The translations under genes and the position numbers were made by a program. Below, piece by piece: positions 25,140 to 33,788 of a stretch of DNA of 64,000 nucleotides. Origin of the DNA: Streptomyces actuosus (lineage in GTDB: Bacteria; Actinomycetota; Actinomycetes; Streptomycetales; Streptomycetaceae). The stretch covers positions 1 to 64,000 of the forward strand of contig NZ_JAFFZS010000039.1 in assembly GCF_016921115.1 (NCBI RefSeq), in the 5' to 3' direction. How positions within the stretch are numbered: the first letter of the stretch is position 1; every line of letters begins with the position of its first letter. The notes under the pieces are model-generated. The model saw nothing but the letters and a program-made list of their open reading frames with translations, did no database searches and was not told where the DNA came from.

Positions 25140-26900
25140 ATGGTGGAGGACATGAGGCCCCGGGAAGGACGGGAGCGGTGGCTGTCGGCGGCGGAGCCCG
25201 ATCTGTGGCAGCAGGTCGTCGATGAACTCGGCACCGCCGTGACCGTGATCGATCCGGCGGGGCGGGTCGTCGCGCTCAATCCGGCCGCCGGGCGGCTGAT
25301 GGGACGTCCGGCTGCGGCGGTGTACGGGCAGGACCTGCACGACCTGTGCCACCGGGATCCGGGAGGCGCCCGGGTCCCGCGGGAGTACTGCCCGCTCCTG
25401 CAGGCACTGGCCGAGGGACGTTCGGCGCTCGGGGAGGACGACCGGTGCCTGCGAGGTGACGGTCGGCTGGTCCCGGTCTCCTGGTCGGCCTCACCGGTGA
25501 CGGAGAGCGGCGTGCTGCGGGGGATGGTCCTCCTCGTGGTGGAGGCCGAGGCGGTCCACCGTGTCCGCCAGGAACGCGCCGAACGGGCGGAGCGGGTCGA
25601 ACAGGCCGAACGGGCCGCTCGCACGAGCGCCCTGGAGGACCTCGCGGAGCGGTTGACCCTCGTCGCGGAGATCACCGACGTGCTCGGCCAGACCCTGGAC
25701 GTGGACGAAGCCCTCGCCCGGCTGAGCCGGCTGCTGGTCCCCCGCCTCGCCGACTGGGCGGCGGTGGACCTCCGGATCGGCTCCCACCAGGTGCACCGCG
25801 TGGCGGTGACCGGCCCCGAGGGCCGCGACGCCCGGCAGGAGGACTGGCAGAGCCAACTGCCGGAACCGGCCACGGAGCCGGCGCCTTCGCCGCTGGTCCG
25901 GGTGCTCAACGGAGGCGGTCCCGTCGTGCAGGGTCCTGCGGACGTGGACGCGGCGCCCGACTCCCCGCTGGCGGCCGTCCACAGCGCCTTCCTCAGAGCA
26001 GTCGGCGCGGCATCGGTCGTCACGGTCCCGCTGGGCGCCGGACACCCGGTCACCGGCGCCCTCACCCTGGTGCGCACCGATCCGGCGCGCCCCTTCGACA
26101 GCGGTGACGTGGACCTGACGGGCGACATCGGCCGCCGGGTCGGCCTCGTCATCGACAACGCCCGCCGGTTCGGCCGGCAGCGCGAGATCGCCGAGGCCAT
26201 GCAGCGCAACCTCCTCCCCCCGCTGCCCGAACACGGCCGGATCCAGCTGGCCGCCCGGTATCAACCGGCTCCGGCCGGCTCGCAGGTCGGGGGCGACTGG
26301 TACGACGCGTTCACGCTGCGGGACGGCACGCTCGCCCTGGTCATCGGCGACGTCGTGGGCCACGACCTGGCCGCCGCGGCCGGCATGGCGCAGGTGCACG
26401 GCATCCTGCGTTCCCTCGCCTGGGACCGCACCGGGCCGACCGGAGCCGTCGTGGACCGCCTCGACGACGCGCTGCACGCCATCACCAACGTGACGATGGC
26501 CACCCTCGTCCTCGCCCGGCTGGAAGGCCCGGACGCCGGCCCCTGGACGCTGCACTGGACCAGTGCCGGGCACCCGCCGCCCCTGCTGCTGGTACCCGGC
26601 GGGAACGCGCTGTACCTGGAGGCCGGGCAGGGGCTTCTTCTCGGGGCCCCCTTCGGCGGCGGTGACCGGCCGAGCGCGGCCCACGCCCTGCCGCCGGGGT
26701 CCACGCTGCTGCTCTACACCGACGGCCTGATCGAGGTTCCCGGAAGTGACCTGGACACCGGGCTCGGCCGGCTGCGCCGCCATGCCCTCGCTCTCGCGCA
26801 CGAACCGCTGGAGATCCTGTGCGACGAGTTGTCGGCCCGGATGTCCCTCGGCAGCACCGACGACATCGCCCTGCTCGCGCTGCGCCTGCCCGCGGCCTGA
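25140..26900 (+). CDS. PAS-GAF-PP2C (SpoIIE-type) serine phosphatase
   Basis: A 586-residue protein from ATG (MVEDMRPREGRERW) with GGAAGGG upstream. PAS domain about residues 20-130 (VTVIDPAGRVVALNPAAG, then GRLMG). An Arg/Glu coiled coil (ERAERAERVEQAERAA) spans 140-165. GAF domain about 167-340. PP2C domain about 347-583 with the family order MQRNLLPPLPEHG, VGGDWYDAF, VIGDVVGHDLAAAAGMAQ, LLLYTDGLIE and STDDIALLAL, all metal-binding Asp present. Such proteins dephosphorylate STAS anti-anti-sigma factors in partner-switching stress pathways. No HATPase domain is attached, unlike the large fusion at 45.7 kb. The short STAS protein at 36.8 kb is a conceivable but unproven partner. A strong terminator follows. 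Confidence 0.9.
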   Translation: MVEDMRPREGRERWLSAAEPDLWQQVVDELGTAVTVIDPAGRVVALNPAAGRLMGRPAAAVYGQDLHDLCHRDPGGARVPREYCPLLQALAEGRSALGEDDRCLRGDGRLVPVSWSASPVTESGVLRGMVLLVVEAEAVHRVRQERAERAERVEQAERAARTSALEDLAERLTLVAEITDVLGQTLDVDEALARLSRLLVPRLADWAAVDLRIGSHQVHRVAVTGPEGRDARQEDWQSQLPEPATEPAPSPLVRVLNGGGPVVQGPADVDAAPDSPLAAVHSAFLRAVGAASVVTVPLGAGHPVTGALTLVRTDPARPFDSGDVDLTGDIGRRVGLVIDNARRFGRQREIAEAMQRNLLPPLPEHGRIQLAARYQPAPAGSQVGGDWYDAFTLRDGTLALVIGDVVGHDLAAAAGMAQVHGILRSLAWDRTGPTGAVVDRLDDALHAITNVTMATLVLARLEGPDAGPWTLHWTSAGHPPPLLLVPGGNALYLEAGQGLLLGAPFGGGDRPSAAHALPPGSTLLLYTDGLIEVPGSDLDTGLGRLRRHALALAHEPLEILCDELSARMSLGSTDDIALLALRLPAA

Positions 26901-26960
26901 CCCGGGAGGCGGCGGGGGCGGCACGCGCGTCGGCGGGGTCGGCACGCACCGGGACGCGGG

Positions 26961-27017
26961 GCGGGCCGGGCGGCGGAGACGCGGGGCGCGTCGCCGACGC
27001 TCCGCCGCCCGGCCCGC
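26961..27017 (+). terminator. 18-bp perfect hairpin after the PP2C gene
   Basis: GCGGGCCGGGCGGCGGAG (26961-26978) and its exact complement (27000-27017) flank a loop that itself contains ACGCG-GGG-CGCGT. It lies 60 bases after the stop. Confidence 0.75.
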
Positions 27018-27411
27018 GCCCGCGAGACCTCGGCGCAGCCCCGTCCTCCTGGGGGCACTGTGCGGGGAAGGGCGGATCGTGGGCGATTCCGGGTTGGAAA
27101 GCCGCGCGTGTGGCACCCGGTCCGCGAGAGGGCCGGACACGCGAACCGCCTCCCGTACGGGTCACCGGTTCGGACATGAGCCGCACGCCGCACGAGGCCG
27201 GTACGGCCCGCTCTGCCCGGTTGTCGCCGCCAGGCTGTCCGGCGACAACCGGTGCGGCCTTCCCCGAACCGCGCCCGCGGCGCTCCGCTCGTGCGCGCAG
27301 CCGGCCGCCGGGCGGGCATACTCGGGGTCGGCCGGCCGCGAGTCGGCAGGGGGTCGGGGGCACCGCGAACCGGCCCCACCGGCGTCGCCGCGGCCTCCGT
27401 ATGCGGTGACA
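27018..27411. other. Non-coding interval before the convergent FHA-like gene
   Basis: No supported gene. It lies between the 3' ends of two convergent transcripts. The sequence is Arg/Gly/Pro-codon-like noise in all frames. Confidence 0.4.
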
Positions 27412-28302
27412 TCAGTTGTCGCGTGTCGGATCGATGCCGGAATGTCCATGGTCCGGATCCTCGGGGTCGGCGCGATCGTCGAGGGCTTCCCGAAGCAGCG
27501 GGACGATCTGGCCCGCAGCCACGAAGTACCTGGCCGTCGTACGGTTCTTCACCTGGGCGAAGGCGGCCTCCGAGCTGTAGGGCGTGTCGGCCAGATCGTT
27601 CGCCCAGGGCCACGGCGCCACCCCGGGCAGGGTCGCCATGGGCCGTCCGTCCTCGGTGCGGGCATCGGTGAGCGTCTGCCGCAGTCGGTTCAGCGTGTGC
27701 CTGGCTTCCCTGGGCTCGGTGCCGTACAGCTCGACGTAGCGGCTGGCGATGTCCGACGTGGACCAGCCGTCCGCGCGAGGTGGACGAACGTCCGGGACCA
27801 GAGGCCAGGACAAGGCGACCGCCATGGGCAGCAGACGGTTGCCGGACACTCTGAGCACGGGGACGAAAGTGGTGCCGCTCGGCCTGGCGGGAGGGCTCGG
27901 GCCCGTCACACGGTCCGTGTTCAGGGCCAGCTCGAGGATCTGAGGAGCGCCCGCCGGGTCGACGACGATCTCGTGGTCGGGCCCCGGCAGCCAGAGACCG
28001 TCGGGCGTCAGGAGCCGTCCGTCGACGGTCACGTCGGCGAGCGGGGACACCGGCCTCAGATGAACCCTGTCCCGGTGCACCGTGAGCTCGATCAGGTTGA
28101 CCGGAACCGTACGGCGGGTGCCCCTGGGAAGGGCCAGGTGGCGTTCCACGTCGGCGGCCCGGTGCCGCCGGTCCGCCCGGCCGACGACGTACCGGCCGCC
28201 CTCCCACAGCTCCACGGCCGCCGGGGGCCGCGCGGACAGTGGTCGCCCAGAGGGCTGGGCACCGTGGAGGACACCGGCGGGTCCCGCGGCTGGGCCGGTC
28301 AC
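27412..28302 (-). CDS. FHA-domain-like protein coupled to a Ser/Thr kinase
   Basis: A 296-residue protein. Its GTG overlaps the kinase stop (GTGA), so translation is coupled. Residues about 30-115 look like an FHA phosphopeptide-binding domain: ELWEGGRYVVGRADRRHRA, DVERHLALPRGTRRTVPVN, LIELTVHRDRVHLRPVSPLA, then VTVDGRLL. This gives the GR...R/S...N-x-x-L-x-x-x...DG layout. The C-terminal half (WPLVPDVRPPRADGWSTSDI and RYVELYGTEPREARHTLNRL) has a helical, HTH-like look; FHA proteins in actinomycetes often have this tail. Known biology: FHA domains bind phosphothreonine made by such kinases. Inferred: the kinase's dedicated reader or substrate. Confidence 0.65.
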   Translation of the reverse strand: MTGPAAGPAGVLHGAQPSGRPLSARPPAAVELWEGGRYVVGRADRRHRAADVERHLALPRGTRRTVPVNLIELTVHRDRVHLRPVSPLADVTVDGRLLTPDGLWLPGPDHEIVVDPAGAPQILELALNTDRVTGPSPPARPSGTTFVPVLRVSGNRLLPMAVALSWPLVPDVRPPRADGWSTSDIASRYVELYGTEPREARHTLNRLRQTLTDARTEDGRPMATLPGVAPWPWANDLADTPYSSEAAFAQVKNRTTARYFVAAGQIVPLLREALDDRADPEDPDHGHSGIDPTRDN

Positions 28303-29867
28303 GATCTGTCCCTGCGAACGACTTGGATCATGACTTCGATGCCGAGGGTGTTCTGGCCGGGGAAGCAGAACTCGCCGTCGACATCGACCATCTTGAACTG
28401 CTGCCGGTACACGCCGGGCCAGCCAGGTGCCCGGACCGGTATCTCCATGACGGCCACCTCTCCGGGACCGGTGGGCGGCACCGGGAACCGGGCGCCGCGC
28501 AGCGGCACGGTCTCCGTGCCGGTCACCGGGGCGACGGGCCGCAGGAACCGGTCCTGCCACGGCACCCTGCCGCTGTTGCGGATGTGCAGCGGGAAGACCG
28601 ACTTCTCCCACGGCTCCAGTTCCTTCACGGTCGGCGTGTCCTCGTGCTGCTCGCTCCGATCTCCCGGCAGGGGGTACTTCCTGCCGGTGGGACGCTCGGT
28701 GAGGCCGAGGACGTCACCTCCCCGGGCGCACGCATGGAGATAACGCAGGTAGCCGTTGGCCTCGGTGATGTGGTCGATGACGCTCACGATGTCGTACGGC
28801 GGCCGAAGCCAGCCCATCTCGTACGCCAGCAGGCGTGCCGCCCCCAGCTTGCCGAGCAGTTCACGCTGATGGACCAACTGCCTGGCCGTCATACGCGCCT
28901 GGCCGTGCCGCCGGTGCGACCTCATCTGGGCACCCAGCTCGTGCCAGGTCGTGGGACCGGCCTTGCGCGGGTTGATCCGCCCGCGCTGCAGGCGCGTCGT
29001 GAGGGGCGCGGCCAGCGCCTCCTCCACGGCCGCGAGCAACTCGCGGGTGTCGGCGGTGGGCCGGATCGCCGCACCGGGGGTCGGGGCGACGTGGAGGGGC
29101 CAGCGCAATGCCGGCTCACGGCGCCAGCAGTCGACCAGGATCTCCCACAGCGGCACCGCCCGCTCCTGCAGCGCCCGGGTGAAGGGCTCACGGTCGGGCA
29201 GTGCCCGGGGATCGCGTATCCGGGTCTGAGCGTCGGCGGGCTCTGTGCCGAACGGGGGTCGACCGGTGACCAGGAAGTAGACCGTCGAGGCCCACGAGAA
29301 GACGTCGGAAGGGGTGTACGCGGTCTTCCCCTCCAGTTGCTCGGGCGAGGCGAACAGCATGCTGTACCCGGTCAGTGCCGTGTGGGTGACATCCGCCACC
29401 CGTGCGATGCCGAAGTCGATGAGCACCGGTCGCAGACCGTCGGGCCCGTTGTCCAGGATGACGTTCGCGGGTTTGACGTCGAGATGAGCCACGGGCGCGG
29501 CGTGCACCTCGACGAGTGCTCTGAGCACGCCCGTGACGACCTCGCGTGCCGTGGGACCGCTCAGCGGGCCCTGCCGCCGGACCAGGTCCTCCAGGGACGG
29601 CCCGTCGATGTACTCGAACGCCAGGAACGGCCGGTCCCCCTCCACCTGGGCGTCGAGCAGCGCGACCACTCCGGGATGGTCGATGCCGGCGACGAGGTCG
29701 GCCTCCCGCCGTATGCGGGACCGTGTGCCGTCCGGGTCCGCCCCCAGCGATTGCCAGATCTTCAGGGCGACGTGTCCGCCGTCGGGTGCGGCGGCCTCCC
29801 AGACCTGGGCGGCGCCGCCCGGTCCGAGTTCCCTCAACAGCCGGTACGCGCCGAGAGGCGTGGTCAC
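28299..29867 (-). CDS. Ser/Thr protein kinase with C-terminal NBR1-like Ig domain
   Basis: A 522-residue protein from GTG (VTTPLGAYRLLRELGPGG) with GGAGCGG upstream. Kinase domain residues 1-270: a Gly-loop GPGGAAQVW, the lysine in VALKIW, the catalytic HLDVKPANVIL, DFG in LIDFGIARV and FASPEQLEG for the APE region. Residues 280-400 are helical and unassigned. Residues about 410-520 (FPLHIRNSGRVPWQDRFLRP, then PPTGPGEVAVMEIPVRAPGW and a final GQNTLGIEVMIQV) match the NBR1-type Ig-like fold (N-x-G-x-x-x-W... G-x-x-x-F-G). Unusually for a PknB-type kinase there is no transmembrane helix, so both ends are cytoplasmic. Inferred: the Ig domain recruits partners or substrates. Confidence 0.82.
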   Translation of the reverse strand: MTTPLGAYRLLRELGPGGAAQVWEAAAPDGGHVALKIWQSLGADPDGTRSRIRREADLVAGIDHPGVVALLDAQVEGDRPFLAFEYIDGPSLEDLVRRQGPLSGPTAREVVTGVLRALVEVHAAPVAHLDVKPANVILDNGPDGLRPVLIDFGIARVADVTHTALTGYSMLFASPEQLEGKTAYTPSDVFSWASTVYFLVTGRPPFGTEPADAQTRIRDPRALPDREPFTRALQERAVPLWEILVDCWRREPALRWPLHVAPTPGAAIRPTADTRELLAAVEEALAAPLTTRLQRGRINPRKAGPTTWHELGAQMRSHRRHGQARMTARQLVHQRELLGKLGAARLLAYEMGWLRPPYDIVSVIDHITEANGYLRYLHACARGGDVLGLTERPTGRKYPLPGDRSEQHEDTPTVKELEPWEKSVFPLHIRNSGRVPWQDRFLRPVAPVTGTETVPLRGARFPVPPTGPGEVAVMEIPVRAPGWPGVYRQQFKMVDVDGEFCFPGQNTLGIEVMIQVVRRDRS

Positions 29868-30057
29868 CGTGATCCGCTCCCCGCGGCCCGGCGGAGCAAC
29901 GGTACGCGGTCGCCCGAGCCGGGATGGACGGACGTTGATTCCCGTTGCGTGGATCGGCTGGAAGCCTCTTCTGTGCCGGGACGGAATCCCGGAGGCGCCG
30001 CCCGACGGCGCTCGGTCGGCCCCGGCCACGGGGCCTCTGCACCGGAGGTTGCTTGCC

Positions 30058-30276
30058 GTGTCAATGGGTTCCCTCCTGTTGGGGGTTGTCTGTGTGACGG
30101 TCGTCCTGGTCGTCGCCGTCATCGTGGGTGTGGGCGCCGGATGGCTGGCCCGCCTGGACCAGGCAACCTGGCCTGCGGCGGCCACCCGCGCCGCCGTGGC
30201 CTTCGCCGCGACCGTGACACTGTTCGGTGTGGCCGTCACGGCCGTGACCGGGATCCTCACCGTCGTTCTCGAGTGA
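30058..30276 (+). CDS. Small two-helix membrane protein
   Basis: 72 residues. The GTG start (VSMGSLLLGVVCVTVVLVVA) follows GGAGG by nine bases. Two long hydrophobic stretches (LLLGVVCVTVVLVVAVIVGV and AATVTLFGVAVTAVTGILTV) are linked by WLARLDQATWPAAATRAAV. It is divergent from the kinase, 190 bases away. Function unknown; the only gene on the plus strand within the signalling block. Confidence 0.55.
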   Translation: MSMGSLLLGVVCVTVVLVVAVIVGVGAGWLARLDQATWPAAATRAAVAFAATVTLFGVAVTAVTGILTVVLE

Positions 30277-30347
30277 ACCGGGGCGCACGTCGCGCCAGCG
30301 TCGTGCCGGGGAGTCCGTGCCCCCGGGGAGCCCTGATGCCCCCGCCG

Positions 30348-31115
30348 TCAGCGGCGGAACCGCGATCGGCGGTCGAGGAGGGTCAGCGCCTCGTCCTGAT
30401 CGGCGGTCAGCCAGTCCCGCACGTGCGGAGCCCGCGCGGTGTCCGAGGTCCAGCCCACGACGGTGTCGTACCGGGGATGCCCCCCTGTCTGCTCGTCCGC
30501 CAGCCAGCCGAGGCAGGCGCTCACCAGGGATCGGTGATTGGTGCGGCTCGCGTTGTCCGACTTCAGGTGCCTGCCGTAGCCCGGTCCCTGCTCGCGGGCC
30601 AGCGCCACCCACGGGTCGAGCACCCGCAGTGCGATGTCCGGACCGCCGCTGCGCAGGGCTCCGACGACGAGGGCAGAACGGTACGGGCCTTCCGTGAAGT
30701 GCGGGCTCTCGCGCGTCGCCACGCGCAGCTTCGCATCTGCGTCGTCGAGGGCCACCAGGGCGTCACGCCGGTAACCGCTCATCAAGTGGTCCTCGAACGT
30801 CCAGGTCAGCAGGTGGCAGCGGACGAGGAGGGCGAGGTGGGCATCGTCCTCCCGCTCCGCCCGGTACAGCAGGGCGTCGAGTTCCGCCCGTCGCTCACCG
30901 TGCTGCCACGGCCAGGCGTGCCGGGGGTACGTACCGCTCCCGCACACCTCGCAGCGACGCGGGATGCCGGGGCGGGGAGCGGCGAAGTACCCGGTCTCCC
31001 CGCACTCCGAGTTGCCGCACTGCCAGCCGGCGGCCAGGGCGTCCGAGGGGGCCTGGTAGCCGTCCTTGGTGGGTGGCAGGCGTCTGGGCGCCAGCAGCCT
31101 CTGCAGGATCTGCAT
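30348..31115 (-). CDS. Hypothetical protein with an N-terminal double-CxxC zinc ribbon
   Basis: A 255-residue protein starting MQILQRLLAPRRLPPTKDG with a GGAAAGAGG ribosome-binding site. The first 60 residues contain GWQCGNSECGETGYF and PRRCEVCGSG, four Cys in two pairs, likely binding Zn2+. The rest is helical (DALLYRAEREDDAHLALLVR, EDHLMSGYRRDALVALDDAD), with a TPR-like look. It sits between the kinase and the HTH gene on the kinase strand. I do not recognise the family. Zinc ribbon plus helical repeats suggest an adaptor. Confidence 0.55.
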   Translation of the reverse strand: MQILQRLLAPRRLPPTKDGYQAPSDALAAGWQCGNSECGETGYFAAPRPGIPRRCEVCGSGTYPRHAWPWQHGERRAELDALLYRAEREDDAHLALLVRCHLLTWTFEDHLMSGYRRDALVALDDADAKLRVATRESPHFTEGPYRSALVVGALRSGGPDIALRVLDPWVALAREQGPGYGRHLKSDNASRTNHRSLVSACLGWLADEQTGGHPRYDTVVGWTSDTARAPHVRDWLTADQDEALTLLDRRSRFRR

Positions 31116-31425
31116 CGGTTCATCCTCTTTCCGTTCTTCGGCTCACACCCCCGGAAGCAGTCCCGGGTCTCGTCTCAGCCGACCTTGACGTGCTGCTCGT
31201 CGGTGGAGTTCGGTCGGACGTGGCCGGAGTTGCGGCAAGGCCTGCACGTCGTCGGGGAGCCGGCGCTTCCCCGTCACTTCGGGCAACAAGGCGCCCGAAA
31301 CGTCCTGCGGCTTCGGCGATCGCCGCAGCAGACGTCGTCGTCTCTCGTGCAGCCCGGGCCGGACTCCGTTCTCGTGGCGGGTGAGGTGCCCTGCCCGTTC
31401 GGGTGCCGGCCCGGTGGCAGCCGGC
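31116..31425. other. Possible decayed coding DNA between two minus-strand genes
   Basis: About 310 bases with no intact gene. On the minus strand one frame ends in TTCRPCRNSGHVRPNSTDEQ then HVKVG and a stop. It holds a Cys pair like a half zinc knuckle, but has an upstream stop and no start codon. It may be a remnant of the neighbouring zinc-ribbon family. Confidence 0.3.
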
Positions 31426-31752
31426 TCACCCTTCGGGGATCCGGCTGTGCTCAGCGGCCTGCATCGCCCGGTCGCGTGCGGCGCGTTCGGCCGGAGTGAG
31501 CCGGGTGATCCGGCCCGAACGGCTACCGGGCCGCACACCCCACGGCGAGGAGGGCTTCCCTCTCGCCAGCCATACGACGAGTGTGATCTCCCAGCCGATC
31601 GCCTTGCCGGCGCTGACCATGAACCATTCGGGGCTGATCAGCAGCAGGCTCGGTGGGACGCCGTGCCAGAACGAGCCTCCCGCTCGGGCGTTGAAGGTCC
31701 ACAGTGCGATCGCCACCCCGAGCACGTGCCCGAGGGCCAGAACCGTTGCCAT
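31426..31752 (-). CDS. Small membrane protein of the signalling block
   Basis: 108 residues from ATG with an excellent AGAGGGGGG ribosome-binding site. Two hydrophobic parts, ATVLALGHVLGVAIALWTF and SLLLISPEWFMVSAGKAIGW plus EITLVVWLA, are followed by a charged tail with TPAERAARDRAMQAAEHSRI. Codon use is normal. No family is recognised. It is divergent from the large HTH gene, 205 bases apart. Confidence 0.6.
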   Translation of the reverse strand: MATVLALGHVLGVAIALWTFNARAGGSFWHGVPPSLLLISPEWFMVSAGKAIGWEITLVVWLARGKPSSPWGVRPGSRSGRITRLTPAERAARDRAMQAAEHSRIPEG

Positions 31753-31957
31753 CGGCCCCCCTCTGAAGCTTCCTCAAGTCCTTGTTCCCCACAGGTCGGT
31801 TCCACGTTGGTATCGCGTGGGCGGAGGTCGCGCCCCGGTGCGTTGCCAACCTCCTCGGGTGTTGCAAGGCCGGTCTTCGGGCCGAAGAAATCCGGGTATG
31901 ACAGTGAGTTTTGTCTTCCTTGCCACGGCAATGTCCGACTTCCGCCACACTGGTCGT

Positions 31958-33559
31958 ATGAACGCACATGCGGCGGTCGGCGAGGATGCCGCACCGGGAC
32001 GGCGCGCCCGCATCGCCTGGCTGTTACGGGTCAACCGGTTGCTGGCCGAGGAGAGACCGCTGAGGTCGCTGTCGGCCTTCGCGGCCGCCTTCCACGGCGG
32101 GGCGTACGACCGCGACGTCAGCGCCAGCACCGTCTCGCGCTGGGAAACGGGACGAAAGCCCGTTCCCTGGCCGGCTGTTCGCCGCTACGAGGAACTGCTC
32201 GGACTTCCGCGCAACCTGCTCACCGCCACCGCGCGCACGGTGTGGCGCTACTGGGCACCCGGCCCCGTCCTGGACGTCGATCCGGGCGGTGTCCCGGCAC
32301 GGCCCGTCGAGGATCTGCTGGAGCAGGCGGTGTCGGACGACGTGATGACCGGTGACGACTGGGACCAACTCGTGGACGGACTGTGTGCGCGTCCCGACGT
32401 GGTGCTGATGCCGTCCGGCACCTGGTCCCGGCTCGCGGAACGGCTCGTCGAGGAGATGGTGATCGCCGACGATCTGCCGTGGATGCTCCGCTTCGAGTCG
32501 CTCAACCGTCTGCTGAACCACCGACGAGGCGGCCGTACGGTCATCGCCGTGTGCGGAGCGATGGCCGCCGAACGGGCACGGCTGACGGCCACCGAGATCG
32601 TCTGCGCCCTCGACAACTGCGGTCACCCCGACGCGGCCGACCTGGTATTGGGCGAACTCACCCAGCCCAGTGGGCTGTTGGCCCACCGCGGCGCGGTCAT
32701 GGCCTGCTTCCGCAAGGTGAACTACCGACACTTCGACGAGATGCAGCTGAGGACTCTCGTGCGGGTGGTGCGGGATTCCACCGGCGCCGGCCCGCTCGGC
32801 GACCAGATCGAGCCGCTGCGCCGGCATCTGTCCACGGTGCACCCCGAGTACGCCCACATGGTGCTCGGCCGCAGCGGCAGGGCGACGCTTCCCGGGAGAT
32901 CGGCCGTGCGGCACACCGACGTGTTCGCCCAGGATGCCCGTGCACCCATGGCGGTGGCCGTGTGCAGGGTGGCGGCGTGTCTGGGCGCCGTCGAGTCCGA
33001 TCGGGTGTGCCATCCCCCGGTACCGACCGCTCTGATCAACGAGGCTCTGACCAGTCCGCTCTTCGACGTCCGGCTCTACGCCGCTTTTCTGCTCGCAGCC
33101 ACGCCGTACCGCCCGGTGCTCGCGGACGCGCTGGCGGCGGAGCTGATACGCCCCATGGCCGTCCGGCAGGAAGAGCTCGCGATTCCGCTGCTGGAGGCGC
33201 TGCGCGTGCTCGGCGACCACCGGCACCGTGGGTTGCTGCAGCGGCTGGCTGTGTCGCCGGGCGTACCGCGGGTCGTCGCGTACGCCGCGGTACGCGGTCT
33301 GGGCCACGTGGCGGCCGACCATGCCGCCGGCGCTTTCCTGCGGGACGCCGTCGCCCACCATCACGCCGCGTGGCTGAGCGACCGGGACCCGACGACCGCT
33401 GCCACGCTGGAGAGCCTGGTCTACGCGCTCGGTATGGCGTCACGCGACGATCTGCTCACCGCCATTGCGGCGGAGCCCGGTTCCCTTCCGGCGGCACGCA
33501 CGGCCGCGGCTTGGTGGCTGAGCATCCCCGGCCATCGACGCGCCAGCGCCTTGTTGTAG
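31958..33559 (+). CDS. XRE-type HTH protein with a long helical (HEAT-like) C-terminal region
   Basis: 533 residues from ATG (MNAHAAVGEDAAPGRRARIA). The N-terminal 80 residues carry an XRE-like HTH: LRSLSAFAAAFHGG, SASTVSRWETGRKPVPWPAV and RRYEELLGLPRNLL. The remaining 450 residues are all-helical, with repeated pairs of amphipathic helices (HPDAADLVLGELTQPSGLLA, PVLADALAAELIRP, GVPRVVAYAAVRGLGHVAAD), suggesting HEAT/ARM-type repeats. Actinomycetes have several such HTH-plus-scaffold proteins of unknown role. An alternative ATG at 31931 has the same frame. A 16-bp minisatellite begins 93 bases past its stop. Confidence 0.7.
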   Translation: MNAHAAVGEDAAPGRRARIAWLLRVNRLLAEERPLRSLSAFAAAFHGGAYDRDVSASTVSRWETGRKPVPWPAVRRYEELLGLPRNLLTATARTVWRYWAPGPVLDVDPGGVPARPVEDLLEQAVSDDVMTGDDWDQLVDGLCARPDVVLMPSGTWSRLAERLVEEMVIADDLPWMLRFESLNRLLNHRRGGRTVIAVCGAMAAERARLTATEIVCALDNCGHPDAADLVLGELTQPSGLLAHRGAVMACFRKVNYRHFDEMQLRTLVRVVRDSTGAGPLGDQIEPLRRHLSTVHPEYAHMVLGRSGRATLPGRSAVRHTDVFAQDARAPMAVAVCRVAACLGAVESDRVCHPPVPTALINEALTSPLFDVRLYAAFLLAATPYRPVLADALAAELIRPMAVRQEELAIPLLEALRVLGDHRHRGLLQRLAVSPGVPRVVAYAAVRGLGHVAADHAAGAFLRDAVAHHHAAWLSDRDPTTAATLESLVYALGMASRDDLLTAIAAEPGSLPAARTAAAWWLSIPGHRRASALL

Positions 33560-33652
33560 CACTTGGACACCGGTGAACGGTGGCCCACGGGCGGATGTGC
33601 CAGGCCCAGGCTCCGGGACCGAGGTGTACGGGACAAGCAGGCCGGCGGCCGA

Positions 33653-33788
33653 CGGGTGCCGGTGGTCACGGGTGCCGGTGGTCACGGGTGCCGGTGGTCA
33701 CGGGTGCCGGTGGTCACGGGTGCCGGTGGTCACGGGTGCCGGTGGTCACGGGTGCCGGTGGTCACGGGTGCCGGTGGTCACGGGTGCC
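33653..33788. repeat. 16-bp minisatellite, about 8.5 copies
   Basis: The unit GGTGGTCACGGGTGCC repeats head to tail, copies starting at 33661, 33677, 33693, 33709, 33725, 33741, 33757 and 33773, with a half copy before. The copies are identical; decay starts abruptly at 33789. Because 16 is not a multiple of 3, every frame on both strands stays open through the array and the plus strand reads the same 16-residue cycle (GHGCRWSRVPVVTGAG) in all three frames. No start or ribosome-binding site suggests it is expressed. Confidence 0.9.

Noticed and set aside
29873..30057. Extension of the small membrane protein upstream to 29533
   Set aside because: The longer frame is antisense to the kinase; the GTG at 30058 has a proper GGAGG at the right distance.
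15389..31000. A genomic island with a duplicated tRNA-Gly tail as its far border
   Set aside because: I found no second copy of the tRNA 3' end in the window and no integrase gene, so the island idea is not supported beyond synteny and composition.
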